DNA of 64,000 bases from contig CAWIVY010000001.1 of NCBI GenBank assembly GCA_963839615.1, positions 186,001 through 250,000 of the forward strand. The letters run 5' to 3'. Below the pieces are notes generated by a model. That model was not told the DNA's origin and searched no databases. It saw only the letters and a list, made by a program, of their open reading frames with translations. Shown here one piece after another: positions 48,337 to 57,780 of the stretch. Every line of letters begins with the position of its first letter. Position 1 is the first letter of the stretch. The position numbers were made by a program, and so were the translations under genes. The stretch comes from DASQMT01 sp963839615 (GTDB lineage: Bacteria > Actinomycetota > Thermoleophilia > Solirubrobacterales > Solirubrobacteraceae).

Positions 48337-50459
48337 CACCGAGCGTCGCTGTGGTCGTGCCCGTCAAGGACGGGGCGCGTCACCTGGACGAGCTGCTGGC
48401 CGCCGTCGCTCGTGAGGGCGCCGACGAGCTGCTGGTGATCGACTCGGGGTCGCGCGACGGCTCGACCGAGGTCGCGCGCCGCGCGGGGGCCGACGTGCTC
48501 GAGATCGATCCGGCCACGTTCGGACACGGCCGCACGCGCAACCTCGGCGCGGAAGCGACCAGCGCGGACATCGTCGCGTTCCTCACCCAGGACGCGACGC
48601 CGGTCGAGGGCTGGCGCGCGGCGCTGCTGGAGGCGTTCGCCGCCGACCCGGACGTCGGAGCGGTCTACGGGCCGCACCATCCGCGGCCGGACACCAGCCC
48701 GATGATCGCGCGCGAGCTGGTCGAGTTCTTCGCCACGTTCGCTCCGCACGGGAGCGACCCGCGCGTGTTCGGGCCCGGGGACCCGACGTTCCTCTCCAAC
48801 GTGAACGCGGCGTACCGGCGCGAGTGCTGGGCCGAGCTGCGGTTCGACGACGTCCCCTACAGCGAGGACCAGGCGTTCGGCCGGGCGCTCGCGGCGCATC
48901 GCCGCTGGCGCAAGGCTTACGCCCCGCGGGCGGGGGTGCTGCACGCGCACGACTATCCGCCGGCGGAGTTCATGCGGCGCTACTTCGACGAGTATCGCGG
49001 CCTGCGCGAGACGATCGGCCACGTCGAGCGGTTCGGCGTGCGCACGACGGTGCGCGACGTGCGCGGGCTGGTGGCCGGCGACCGGCGCTGGATGCGCGAG
49101 CGTGGCTTCTCGCGCCGCGCACATGCGCGCTGGGCGACGCGCTCGCTGCTCCACCACACGGGCCGCAAGACCTTCTCGGCGCTCGGCAGCCGCGGCGCCG
49201 ACCTGCCGGCGCCGGTCCAGCGGGCGCTCTCGCTCGAGGGTCGCGCGGATGCGCGGGCCGAGCAGCCGACCGGGCTCGGCGCCGCGCCGGTTCCCGACCT
49301 GCCGGCGGTCACCCACCAGGAACAGCGCGAGCAGGAGCACGGCTACGCGCCGATCGTTCGGGTGCTCCGCGACGGCGCGGCCCCGCTCCTGGATCCCGTG
49401 CCCGGCATGGCCGAGCGCGAGCGGCTCCACGTGGCTTTCGCGATCCCGCCGTTCTCGATCGGATCGGGCGGCCACAACATCATCTTCCAGCTCGTCCTGA
49501 GGCTCGAGCGCATGGGCCACACGTGCTCGATCTGGGTGCACGATCCACTCGCCGAGCGAGCGCACGAGGGCGCCGCCGTGATGCGCCGGACGGCGGTCGA
49601 GCACTTCGCCGCCATCAACGCGCCCGTGTACAAGGGATTCGCGCAGTGGTACGGGGCCGACGTGGCGGTGGCGACCGGGTGGCAGACCGTGTTCCCGCTG
49701 CTCGAACAGCCCGGCGTGCGCGCGCGGGCCTACCTCATCAACGACCACGAGCCCGAGTTCTATCCCACGTCGGCGGAGGCGACCTGGGCCGCCGAGACGT
49801 ACAGGCAAGGCCTCTACGGGATCGCCGGGAGCCCATGGCTGCGCGACCTCTACATCGAGCACTACGGCGGTTCGGCCGGCAGCTTCCAGTACGGCGTCGA
49901 CCACGAGGTCTACCGCCCGCGCCCGCTCGAGCGCCGGCGCGACACGATCGTCTTCTACTGCCGCGCGGTCACCCAGCGGCGCGCGGTCGCGCTCGGGATC
50001 CTCGCGCTGGCCGAGCTGCGCGCGCGCCGGCCCGACCTGCGGATCGTGCTGTTCGGCGACCGCGATCCGCTGCCGACGCCGTTCGCGTACGAGCACATCG
50101 GCATCGCGACGCCCGAGCAGCTCGCGTGGGTCTACTCCGAGGCGACGGTCGGCATCTGCCTGTCGCTCACCAACTACTCGCTCATCCCGCAGGAGATGCT
50201 GGCGTGCGGCCTGCCCTGCATCGACCTCGAGGGCGCGAGCGCGAGCTCCGTGTTCGGGCAGGACGGTCCCGTCGAGCTGGTCCCGTTCGACGCCGACGCG
50301 CTCGCGACGGCAGCCGAGGGGCTGCTCGACGACGACGAGCTCTGGAATCGCCGCTCGCGCGCCGGGATGGAGTTCGTCGCGCCGCACACCTGGGATCTCG
50401 CCGCCGCGCAGGTCGAGGCGGAGCTGCGCGCCGCGCTGCGGGAGCGCGACCCCGCCTAG
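48333..50459 (+). CDS. Bifunctional GT2 plus WsaF-like GT-B glycosyltransferase
   Basis: A 708-residue fusion. Residues 1-~290 are a GT2 (VVVPVKDGARHLDELL, VIDSGSRDGSTEVA, FLTQDATP) resembling rhamnosyltransferases. After a linker (~290-365) comes a GT-B domain from ~370. It contains AFAIPPFSIGSGGHNIIFQL, AYLINDHEPEFYPTSAEATW, YGIAGSPWLRDLY and SLTNYSLIPQEMLACGLPCIDL, which I recognise as the WsaF/rhamnan-synthesis type of transferase. It would build a two-sugar repeat with one polypeptide. Rhamnose as the donor sugar is inferred from family resemblance. The start overlaps the coiled-coil gene by four bases. Confidence 0.85.
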   Translation: MTPSVAVVVPVKDGARHLDELLAAVAREGADELLVIDSGSRDGSTEVARRAGADVLEIDPATFGHGRTRNLGAEATSADIVAFLTQDATPVEGWRAALLEAFAADPDVGAVYGPHHPRPDTSPMIARELVEFFATFAPHGSDPRVFGPGDPTFLSNVNAAYRRECWAELRFDDVPYSEDQAFGRALAAHRRWRKAYAPRAGVLHAHDYPPAEFMRRYFDEYRGLRETIGHVERFGVRTTVRDVRGLVAGDRRWMRERGFSRRAHARWATRSLLHHTGRKTFSALGSRGADLPAPVQRALSLEGRADARAEQPTGLGAAPVPDLPAVTHQEQREQEHGYAPIVRVLRDGAAPLLDPVPGMAERERLHVAFAIPPFSIGSGGHNIIFQLVLRLERMGHTCSIWVHDPLAERAHEGAAVMRRTAVEHFAAINAPVYKGFAQWYGADVAVATGWQTVFPLLEQPGVRARAYLINDHEPEFYPTSAEATWAAETYRQGLYGIAGSPWLRDLYIEHYGGSAGSFQYGVDHEVYRPRPLERRRDTIVFYCRAVTQRRAVALGILALAELRARRPDLRIVLFGDRDPLPTPFAYEHIGIATPEQLAWVYSEATVGICLSLTNYSLIPQEMLACGLPCIDLEGASASSVFGQDGPVELVPFDADALATAAEGLLDDDELWNRRSRAGMEFVAPHTWDLAAAQVEAELRAALRERDPA

Positions 50460-52849
50460 CGGACCGCCTCGACCCAGTCGAGCGAGCGGCCGCACAGCGA
50501 CCGGTGATCCGACGGTGCGATCGTCGCCGCCGGCCGGGTGTCCGACTCCTCCGGCGCGAGCGCGACGGGCCCGAGCTGATCGAAGCCCCCGTCGCCGGGG
50601 ACCAGGGACCCCCCAGGTCGCTCCAGCGTGATGACGTGGCGGCCCGCGCGCAGGTCGAGCCGGGCGACCTCGACAGCCGAGAGCCGCGGGTTCAGGCTCT
50701 TGCGCAGCGGCCCTGTCGCGCGGCCGTCGACGAGCACGCGCCAATCGCGTCGCAGGCTTCCCTCGACCCACAGGCCGTAGCGGCCGGCACGAGGCAGGAC
50801 GATCGATGACTCGATCCTGCCCGGGCCGCGTGCCTGCAGGACGAAGCCGTCCGCGGGATCGGGGCCCCAGCCGTTGGGGAGCGCGGTGTGCGAGGGGATG
50901 AACATCCGCACCTGCGGCATCTCGGCGTAGGCGATCCTTCCGCCGGCCCTCCTCGCATCGCTCGCGATCGCTCGCACCCTGTCGCACGGCGCCCGCTGAC
51001 CGGGCTGGCGTGCGTCGCCGAGCGAGTCGTGGCGGATCAGGCGCCGCTGGGCGCCGGGCGCGCGCTGCCAGACGTCGTAGTAGCGCCCGTGGTGGATCCG
51101 GCGGTAGATCGAGGGCGGCCGGCTGCCGAAGAAGCCGCGCCGCAGGACGATCGTGCGGTAGTAGTTGAGGTAGCGGTCGGTGTACTGGTCCGCGTCGTTG
51201 GCGACGCCGAAGCGCGGCGGCTGGCCGCCGCGTCCGGTCGTCAGCCTGTACCGCCGCTGCCAGCCCTCGGAGCTGCCCTCCGGCGCCGCCTTGCGGAGGA
51301 AGTGCTTGCCGAACTCCTCGAACTCGGTGTAGAGCGTCGGGCCTTCGCCGTCGAGGCGCTCGCCCAGGTCCGCCAGCTCCTGCATCCGGTCGTCCGGCGC
51401 GAGCGATGCGTCGTGATATTGCAGGGCGTTGGTCCACAGGACGCCCACGGCGAGCACCCCGGCGAGCCCCCATGCGAGGCCGCGCTGCCCGAGGTGATGC
51501 AGGAACGCGACGCCGAGCCCGGCGCCGAACATGATCGCCGGGGACACGATCACCATCGCCTTGCCGTCGGCCCACGGCGAGCCGCGCCGGGTCACGTAGA
51601 AGTAGGCGAGCAGCGACACGCCGACGAACACGAGCGCCGGCCAGGACCGCCGCCGGATCGCGCCCAGCACGCCGATCGCCAGCGATCCCGCGACGAAGCC
51701 GGCGAGCACGCGCGTCTCGGTCCAAGCGCCGCCGGCGGGGAGCAGGCGGTAGTCGCCGTTCAGCCACACGCCGAGCACGTGCAGCGGGTCGAGCGGGCCG
51801 AGCAGGTTGCCGAACTCCAGCTGCGCCGTCACGACGCCGCCGGCGACGCTGACGTAGGAGCCGTAGTCGATCACGGCCTGGTAGGCGAGCACGAGCGAGA
51901 GCAGCCCGAAGCCGGCGACCTCGAGTGCCGCGCGACCCCACGAGGGGCGCTCGCCCCGCAGCGCGAGGAAGGCCAGGATCAACAGCAGCGGCGCGATCCA
52001 GATGCCGGCCGCCAGCCCGACGAGCCCGATCAGGCCCGCGCACGCCACGGCGAGCGGGATCGTCCGGCGGAAGCCCGGCGGCGCCGCCAGGTGGACGGGT
52101 ATCAGAGCCGCGATCAGGACGACGCCGAACGCGGTGCCGATCTCCTTCACGCTGCCCTGGAGCGCGTAGGCGAGCACGAGCGCCGGCTGGGCGGCGACGA
52201 AGGTGAGCAGCGCGCGCAGCGGGCGGGAGGGGACGACCGGCTCGAACAGCGACCACAGGCAGAGCGCCATCAGCGCCACCAGCAGCGTCAGGAAGGGCTG
52301 GAACGTCGCGGCGACGTCCTGATGCACCAGCGAGGTGAGCGCACCCACGGCGGTCGGGCCGCCCGAGGGGTATCCGCTCGACCCGTAGTACGTGACGAGG
52401 CTGTATTCGTACGACGACGGGGGCAGCGACGAGAAGTCGCGGCCGTGGGTGAGCAGCGCGTCGGCGCCGATCATGTGGATCGACGTGTCCCCGAGCAGGG
52501 TGTAGCCGGCGAACGTCGCATGACCGGACAGCACGACCGGTGCGGCGAAGACGGCGAACACGCCGGCCGCCGCGGCCAGCGCCCAGGGGTCAGGGTGGCG
52601 CTTGAGGCCCGCTCGGCCGAGCAGCAGGCCGGCGAGAGCGAGCACCACGACGAGCGGCAGCGTGAGCTCCGCGGACCAGTCCCAGTACGTCGTGAGCTGG
52701 GTCGCGCACACGACCCCGGCCATGCCGGCCGGCAGGATCAGGGCGCGCGGCAGCCGCGACCCGGACGCACGCTCGAGCAGCAATCCGATCCCACCGCAGA
52801 CCGCGAGCGCGACAACCGGAAACAGCAGCCAGGCTGCGACCAGGTCCAC
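50456..52849 (-). CDS. Large multi-TM GT-C-like membrane protein
   Basis: A 797-residue membrane protein with about 13 hydrophobic segments (first ~510 residues) and a soluble ~280-residue C-terminal region with a beta-rich end. The loop after the early helices (LLGDTSIHMIGADALLTHG) carries the acidic residue expected in GT-C enzymes. SYEYSLVTYYGSSGYPSGGP is a further conserved-looking loop. It follows a polyprenyl-phosphate GT2 gene by 15 bp, repeating the arrangement at 37.8-41.1 kb. GTG start. Its stop shares CTAG with the convergent fused GT gene. Specific activity unknown. Confidence 0.7.
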   Translation of the reverse strand: MDLVAAWLLFPVVALAVCGGIGLLLERASGSRLPRALILPAGMAGVVCATQLTTYWDWSAELTLPLVVVLALAGLLLGRAGLKRHPDPWALAAAAGVFAVFAAPVVLSGHATFAGYTLLGDTSIHMIGADALLTHGRDFSSLPPSSYEYSLVTYYGSSGYPSGGPTAVGALTSLVHQDVAATFQPFLTLLVALMALCLWSLFEPVVPSRPLRALLTFVAAQPALVLAYALQGSVKEIGTAFGVVLIAALIPVHLAAPPGFRRTIPLAVACAGLIGLVGLAAGIWIAPLLLILAFLALRGERPSWGRAALEVAGFGLLSLVLAYQAVIDYGSYVSVAGGVVTAQLEFGNLLGPLDPLHVLGVWLNGDYRLLPAGGAWTETRVLAGFVAGSLAIGVLGAIRRRSWPALVFVGVSLLAYFYVTRRGSPWADGKAMVIVSPAIMFGAGLGVAFLHHLGQRGLAWGLAGVLAVGVLWTNALQYHDASLAPDDRMQELADLGERLDGEGPTLYTEFEEFGKHFLRKAAPEGSSEGWQRRYRLTTGRGGQPPRFGVANDADQYTDRYLNYYRTIVLRRGFFGSRPPSIYRRIHHGRYYDVWQRAPGAQRRLIRHDSLGDARQPGQRAPCDRVRAIASDARRAGGRIAYAEMPQVRMFIPSHTALPNGWGPDPADGFVLQARGPGRIESSIVLPRAGRYGLWVEGSLRRDWRVLVDGRATGPLRKSLNPRLSAVEVARLDLRAGRHVITLERPGGSLVPGDGGFDQLGPVALAPEESDTRPAATIAPSDHRSLCGRSLDWVEAVR

Positions 52850-52864
52850 GGGAGCGGAGACGCG

Positions 52865-54046
52865 CTAGCCGCGCCGGCGCAGGCCGAGGATGGAGAGTAG
52901 GAACGACGTGAAGAAGATCTGGATGCCCACGATCAGCAGCGCAGCCGCGAGTACCGCGAGGCGCTCCTCGGACAGCTGTCCGAAACCGCGCTCGAGCCAG
53001 GTGCCGACGATCACCGCGGCGAGCGCGAAACCCGCCAGGATCACCACTCCGCCGGCCAGCAGCCCATGCTCGAGCCGGAACCGCCGGCGCATCCGGTCGA
53101 ACCACGGGTCCTGCTCCCCCATGAAGTAGGTCCCGTAGGTGTGCGCGCACAGCCCGAGCGCGACGACCTGCGTGCCGACGATCATCAGCAGGGCGCCGGC
53201 CACCATCGTGTGCAGGTCCCAGGCCCGGCCGAACACGTTGATCTGCGCGAGCGCGACGAGCGACACGAGCGCGCCGAACAGGAGCAGGATCGCCCCCGGC
53301 AGCATGAACAGGTGCGTCGGGCTGTGGACGAGCAGGAAGCGCAGGTGGCGCCAGCCGTCGCGGAAGCTCGACAGCTTGCTCTCGCCGCCGCGCGGGTGGT
53401 ACTCGATCGGGAACTCGCGGATGTCGAGCTTCTCCTTCGAGGCCCGGATCACCATCTCGGACGCGAACTCCATCCCCGTCGTGCGCAGGTCGAGCTTCGG
53501 CAGCACATCGCGTCGCAGCGCGCGCATGCCGCAGTGCGCGTCGCTGACGCCGGTGCGGAAGAAGACGTTCAGCACGCCGGTGAGCACGGGGTTGCCGACG
53601 TAGCGGTGCAGCCACGGCATCGCGCCCGGCTGGATGTTGTCCATCCGATCGCCCATGACCAGCTCGGCGCCGTCGTCGAGCTTCTCCACGAAACGCGGGA
53701 TCTCGGCGAAGTCGTAGGTGAGATCGGCGTCGCCCATCACGATGTAGCGTCCGCGCGCCGCTGCGAAGCCTGCCAGGTAGGCGCTGCCGTAGCCGCGGCG
53801 GGGCTCGCTGACGACGCGCGCGCCGGCCGCCGACGCGAGCTCGGCCGAACGGTCCTCGGAAGCGTTGTCGGCCACGACCACCTCGCCGGGAATGCCGGCG
53901 TTGTGCAGCGCGTCGAGCGCGGCCCCGACGCAGCGCTCGATGTTCTCCTCCTCGTTGAGGCAGGGGATGACGACCGACACGACGATCTCGTCGTGCTCGA
54001 TCGGCGCGGGCGCCGGCGGCGTTGAAGTCGGCTGCAGCGTGCTCAC
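52865..54046 (-). CDS. GT2 glycosyltransferase with C-terminal membrane helices (GtrB/ArnC-like)
   Basis: A 393-residue protein. The catalytic GT-A domain carries VSVVIPCLNEEENIERCVGA, VVVADNASEDRS, VMGDADLTYDF (DXD-type) and CGMRALRRD. ESKLSSFRDGWRHLRFLLVH leads into four C-terminal helices, as in polyprenyl-phosphate glucosyl/undecaprenyl sugar transferases. The donor is unknown. GTG start. The adjacent large membrane protein is its probable partner on the outer face. There is no TANNNT hexamer close to the start, so this gene may have a leader. Confidence 0.88.
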   Translation of the reverse strand: MSTLQPTSTPPAPAPIEHDEIVVSVVIPCLNEEENIERCVGAALDALHNAGIPGEVVVADNASEDRSAELASAAGARVVSEPRRGYGSAYLAGFAAARGRYIVMGDADLTYDFAEIPRFVEKLDDGAELVMGDRMDNIQPGAMPWLHRYVGNPVLTGVLNVFFRTGVSDAHCGMRALRRDVLPKLDLRTTGMEFASEMVIRASKEKLDIREFPIEYHPRGGESKLSSFRDGWRHLRFLLVHSPTHLFMLPGAILLLFGALVSLVALAQINVFGRAWDLHTMVAGALLMIVGTQVVALGLCAHTYGTYFMGEQDPWFDRMRRRFRLEHGLLAGGVVILAGFALAAVIVGTWLERGFGQLSEERLAVLAAALLIVGIQIFFTSFLLSILGLRRRG

Positions 54047-54122
54047 GGCAGTTGCTGGGGCAGGTTCGCGTCGGAAGGCTAGAACGCGAAGTGCGGGGAA
54101 AGGTTGCGTTCCCCCGGCGCTC

Positions 54123-54128
54123 TAGGGT
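54123..54128 (+). promoter_or_regulatory. -10 hexamer of a leaderless promoter (GT4)
   Basis: TAGGGT lies eleven bases before the ATG at 54140. Confidence 0.45.
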
Positions 54129-54139
54129 AGCGGCGGCCC

Positions 54140-55285
54140 ATGCGGATCTGCGTCGTCTACGACTGCCTGTTCCCCCACACGGTCGGTGGCGCCGAGCGCT
54201 GGTATCGCAATCTCGCGCTCCGTCTGGCCGCGGAGGGGCACGAAGTGACCTATCTCACGCTCCGCCAATGGGGCCGCGGCGAGGTGCCCGACCTGCCCGG
54301 CGTGCGCGTGGCCGTGGCCGGCCCGCGCATGCGCCTCTACTCCGGCCCGGGCCAGCGCCGCGTGCTGCCACCGCTCGTGTTCGGCGCCGGTGTCCTGTGG
54401 CATCTGCTGCTGCGCGGGCGCCGCTACGACGTGGTCCACACCGCCTCGTTCCCGTACTTCTCGCTGCTCGCCGCCGCCGCGGTGCGGCCGCTGCACCGCT
54501 TCCCGCTCGTGGTCGACTGGATCGAGCTGTGGACGCGCGAGTACTGGCGCGAATACCTCGGCGCGATCGGCGGGCGGATCGGATGGGCGGTCCAGCGCGC
54601 GTGCGTCCGGGTGCGCCAGCGCGCCTTCTGCCTCGCCGAGCTGACGCGGCGGCGGTTGCGCGAGGAAGGGCTCCGCGGCGAGATCACGGTGCTCAGGGGC
54701 CTCTACGCCGGCGCGCTCGAGCCGGCCCAGCCGCTGCCGGCCGAGCTGCTCGTCGTGTACGCCGGCCGGATGATCCCGGAGAAGCGCGCGGCGAGGGTCG
54801 TGGCGGCGGTGGCGCACGCGCGTGCCGAGCTGCCGGAGCTGCGCGCCGTCGTGTTCGGCGATGGCCCGGAACACGCCGAGGTGCTCGGGGAGATCGCTCG
54901 CCACGGGCTCGAGGGCGTGGTCGAGGCGCCCGGCTTCGTCGACGCCGAGCAGGTGCGCGCGACGCTCGCGCGCGCGCTCTGCCTCGTTCACCCGTCGCGG
55001 CGCGAGGGATACGGGTTGGTGGTCGTCGAGGCCGCGACCGCCGGGGTCCCCAGCATCCTGGTGCGCGACCCCGACAACGCCGCCACAGAGCTCGTCGAGG
55101 AGGGCGTCAACGGCATCGTCAGCCCGACCGCGGAGGCCGCCGATCTCGCACGGGCGATCGTGCGCGTCGCCGAAGCCGGTCCCGCGCTGCGCTCCTCGAC
55201 TGCCGACTGGTACGCCCGCAACGCGTCGGAGTTGTCGCTCGACACGTCGCTCGACGCCGTCGTCCGCGCCTACGAGGCCGTCTGA
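54140..55285 (+). CDS. GT4 family glycosyltransferase
   Basis: A 381-residue GT-B enzyme. N-terminal RICVVYDCLFPHTVGGAERW with the Gly-Gly acceptor loop. The donor domain has LLVVYAGRMIPEKRAARVV, AVVFGDGPEH and HPSRREGYGLVVVEAATAGVP, the E-x7-E motif of retaining GT4 enzymes. Sugar and acceptor unknown. It starts a plus-strand run of six genes (GT4, GT-like, flippase, GT2, GT34-like, GT4). The next gene follows after four bases. Confidence 0.9.
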   Translation: MRICVVYDCLFPHTVGGAERWYRNLALRLAAEGHEVTYLTLRQWGRGEVPDLPGVRVAVAGPRMRLYSGPGQRRVLPPLVFGAGVLWHLLLRGRRYDVVHTASFPYFSLLAAAAVRPLHRFPLVVDWIELWTREYWREYLGAIGGRIGWAVQRACVRVRQRAFCLAELTRRRLREEGLRGEITVLRGLYAGALEPAQPLPAELLVVYAGRMIPEKRAARVVAAVAHARAELPELRAVVFGDGPEHAEVLGEIARHGLEGVVEAPGFVDAEQVRATLARALCLVHPSRREGYGLVVVEAATAGVPSILVRDPDNAATELVEEGVNGIVSPTAEAADLARAIVRVAEAGPALRSSTADWYARNASELSLDTSLDAVVRAYEAV

Positions 55286-55289
55286 CGCC

Positions 55290-56301
55290 GTGCCGCGCGT
55301 ACTGCTCATCGGTCCCGGCCACGACGACTTCCTCGTCGACGGCTTGTTCCACGGGCTCAGGACGCTGCTGGGAGCCGACGCCGTCGAGGTCCCGCGCATC
55401 GATCATCTCTACGCCGGTCATCCGCCGGAGCGGTTGCGGCGGCTGCACGGCATGGGCTTCACGCTCGCCGGGCTGCTCGGCGACGACGGCGAGGTCGACC
55501 GCGACCGCGCGCCCTACCGCGCGGTGGGCGGCGAGTTCGACCTCGTCGTGTTCGCCGACATCTGGCGCACCTTCGGCGCGTACGTGCAGTGGATGCCGCA
55601 GCTCGCGAAGGCGGGCGTCCCGATGGCGGTGATCGACTCGGGCGACCGCATCGAGCCCTATCCGTACTCGGGCCTGTGGTGGCGCGTGCGCCATTGGTGG
55701 CTGCTGCCGCGCGCACACCGGCGCACCGTCTTCTTCAAGCGCGAGGTCACGCCGTGGACGGCATGGTTCCGCACGTTCCTGCTCGTGCCCGGGCCTCTCG
55801 CGAGCCGGTTCGTGCTGCGCGACGTCAAGCCGATCTCGTTCTCGATCCCGCGAGCGCCAGATCGTTCCCGGGCCGCCGCCGAAGACCAAGGACTGGCCCG
55901 CGCACGTCGTCGACCCGGACGTCGCCGCGCGCGTCGGCGCTCGGACCGCGTACGCGTTCGACGACGCCGCGGCCTATCACGCCGACCTGCGCGCCGCGCG
56001 CTTCGGGGTGACGACGAAGAAGGCCGGCTGGGACGCGCTGCGCCACTACGAGATCGCGGCCGCCGGCGCGGTGCCGTGCTTCCGCGACCTCGACGACAAG
56101 CCCGCGACGTGCGCGCCGTTCGGACTCGATCGCTCCAACTGCCTCGTCTACCGCGACGGCGGCGACCTGCTCGCGCAGGTCTCGGCGCTCGACGACGGCG
56201 CCTACGCGCGCCTGCAGTCAGCGGCGATCGAATGGGCGCGCGCGAGCACGACCACCGCCCGCGCGCGCCAGTTCCTCGCCGCCTGCGGGCTGCGCGGATG
56301 A
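55290..56301 (+). CDS. GT-B-like glycosyltransferase, apparent single-base frameshift
   Basis: Starts at GTG 55290 (VPRVLLIGPGHDDFLVDGLF) and reads well to DVKPISFSIP. There the frame degenerates into Arg-rich sequence, while the next frame continues with ERQIVPGPPPKTKDWPAHVV, then GVTTKKAGWDALRHYEIAAA and GAVPCFRDL. The latter is the characteristic end of a family of glycosyltransferase-like proteins. Dropping one base around 55849-55851 joins the frames into about 336 residues ending at 56301, where the stop overlaps the flippase ATG. All natural operon spacing is kept by the joined version, so the shift is either very recent or an assembly error. Confidence 0.72.
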
Positions 56302-57767
56302 CGCTCGACGAGTCGACCCGGGGCGACCCGCTCGCGGCAGGCGACGCGGGCGGGAAGGTGATCCGCGGCGGCGGGCTGCGCGTCGCCGCGCACGTCGTCG
56401 GCGTGCTCAGCGGCGCGCTGAGCGCGCCGCTGGTGGTCCGCCACCTCGGGGTCGAGGGGTACGGGCGGCTCGCGCTGGTCGGGTCGATCGTGTTCGCCGC
56501 CACCGCGCTCACCGAGGGCGGGCTCGCCAACGTCGCGACGCGTCAGTACGCGGTCGGCGACGCCGCCGAGCGGCGCGCGCTGATCGGCGGCCTGCTCGGC
56601 CTCCGCATCGTCCTCAGCACGATCGGCGCGCTCGCGGCGATCGCGTTCGGGCTGCTCGCGGGTTACGAGGAGATCGTCGTCGTCGGCATCGCGCTCGGCG
56701 GCATCGCGCTGATCGCGAACAACCTCTGGGGCGCGTTCCACACCGCGCTGATCGCACAGCTGCGGCTGTCCGCCGTTGCGGCGCTCGAGATCACCCGCGC
56801 GCTGTCGGCGACGGTCCTGTTCCTGGTGCTCGTGCTCGCGGGCGCCGGCCTCGGGCCGTTCTATCTCGTCGCCCCGGCGGTCGCGCTGATCGTGCTGCTC
56901 GTGAGCGGCGCGCTCGTGCGGCGCGAGGTGCCGCTGCTGCCGAGCTTCGACCTGGACCGCTGGCGGTCGCTGCTGCGCGAGACCGCGCTCTACGCGGCGG
57001 CGACGGCGCTCGGCGCGATCTACTTCCAGGTCGCGCTCGTGACGACGTCGCTGCTCACGAGCGAGTTCGAGACCGGCCTCTACGCGATCGCGTTCCGGAT
57101 CGTCGAGCTCGCCAACGGCGTCCCCTGGCTGCTCGCGGGATCCGTCTTCCCCGTGCTCGCCCACGCGGCCGCCAACGACGTCGAGCGGCTGCGCTACGCG
57201 GTCGGCCGGGTGACCGAGACGGCGCTGATCGCCGGCGGCCTGTTCGCGGTGTCGATCGCGCTCGGCGCCCGCTTCGCGATCGATGTCGTCGCCGGCTCCG
57301 ACGCGCGCGACTCCGTCGCTGTGCTGCAGATCATGTCGGTCAGCGTGATGGGCACGTTCCTCGTCGCCGCGTGGGGCTTCGTCCTGCTCTCGCGCCAGCG
57401 CTACCGCGCGCTCGTCCTCGCCAACGCCGTCGCGTTCGCGCTCGCCGTCGCCGGGAGCCTGCTGCTCGTCCCGGAGTTCGGGGCGCAGGGCTCCGCCGCC
57501 GTGACCGCGATCCTCGAGCTGACGCTCGCGGCGCTCTACGGCATCGCGGTCGTCCGCGAGCTGCCGGAGCTGCGCCCGGGCGCCGCGCTGGCGCCGAAGC
57601 TGGTGCTCGCGCTCGCCGCGGCGTTCGCCGTCGGCGTGCCGCTGCTCGTGCTGGTCCATCCCGTGCCGGCCACGGTCGCCGGCGCCGCCGTCTACCTCGG
57701 AACGCTCTGGGTGCTCCGGGCGATACCGCCGGACCTGCTCGACGCGCTGCGGCGCCGGGCTTCGTAG
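56298..57767 (+). CDS. Wzx-type oligosaccharide flippase (MOP superfamily)
   Basis: A 489-residue polytopic protein with 12-14 helices. N-terminal GGKVIRGGGLRVAAHVVGVL followed by VVRHLGVEGYGRLALVGSIV and FAATALTEGGLANVATRQYA are typical of polysaccharide flippases. It would move lipid-linked oligosaccharides to the outer face. The cluster therefore has both an ABC exporter and a flippase, so either two glycans are made or the flippase handles a different intermediate. ATGA overlap with the upstream glycosyltransferase. Confidence 0.9.
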   Translation: MTLDESTRGDPLAAGDAGGKVIRGGGLRVAAHVVGVLSGALSAPLVVRHLGVEGYGRLALVGSIVFAATALTEGGLANVATRQYAVGDAAERRALIGGLLGLRIVLSTIGALAAIAFGLLAGYEEIVVVGIALGGIALIANNLWGAFHTALIAQLRLSAVAALEITRALSATVLFLVLVLAGAGLGPFYLVAPAVALIVLLVSGALVRREVPLLPSFDLDRWRSLLRETALYAAATALGAIYFQVALVTTSLLTSEFETGLYAIAFRIVELANGVPWLLAGSVFPVLAHAAANDVERLRYAVGRVTETALIAGGLFAVSIALGARFAIDVVAGSDARDSVAVLQIMSVSVMGTFLVAAWGFVLLSRQRYRALVLANAVAFALAVAGSLLLVPEFGAQGSAAVTAILELTLAALYGIAVVRELPELRPGAALAPKLVLALAAAFAVGVPLLVLVHPVPATVAGAAVYLGTLWVLRAIPPDLLDALRRRAS

Positions 57768-57770
57768 CCT
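57765..57770 (+). promoter_or_regulatory. -10 hexamer of a possible internal leaderless promoter
   Basis: TAGCCT begins in the flippase stop codon and ends ten bases before the GT2 ATG at 57781. Confidence 0.4.
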
Positions 57771-57780
57771 GGACACCCGC

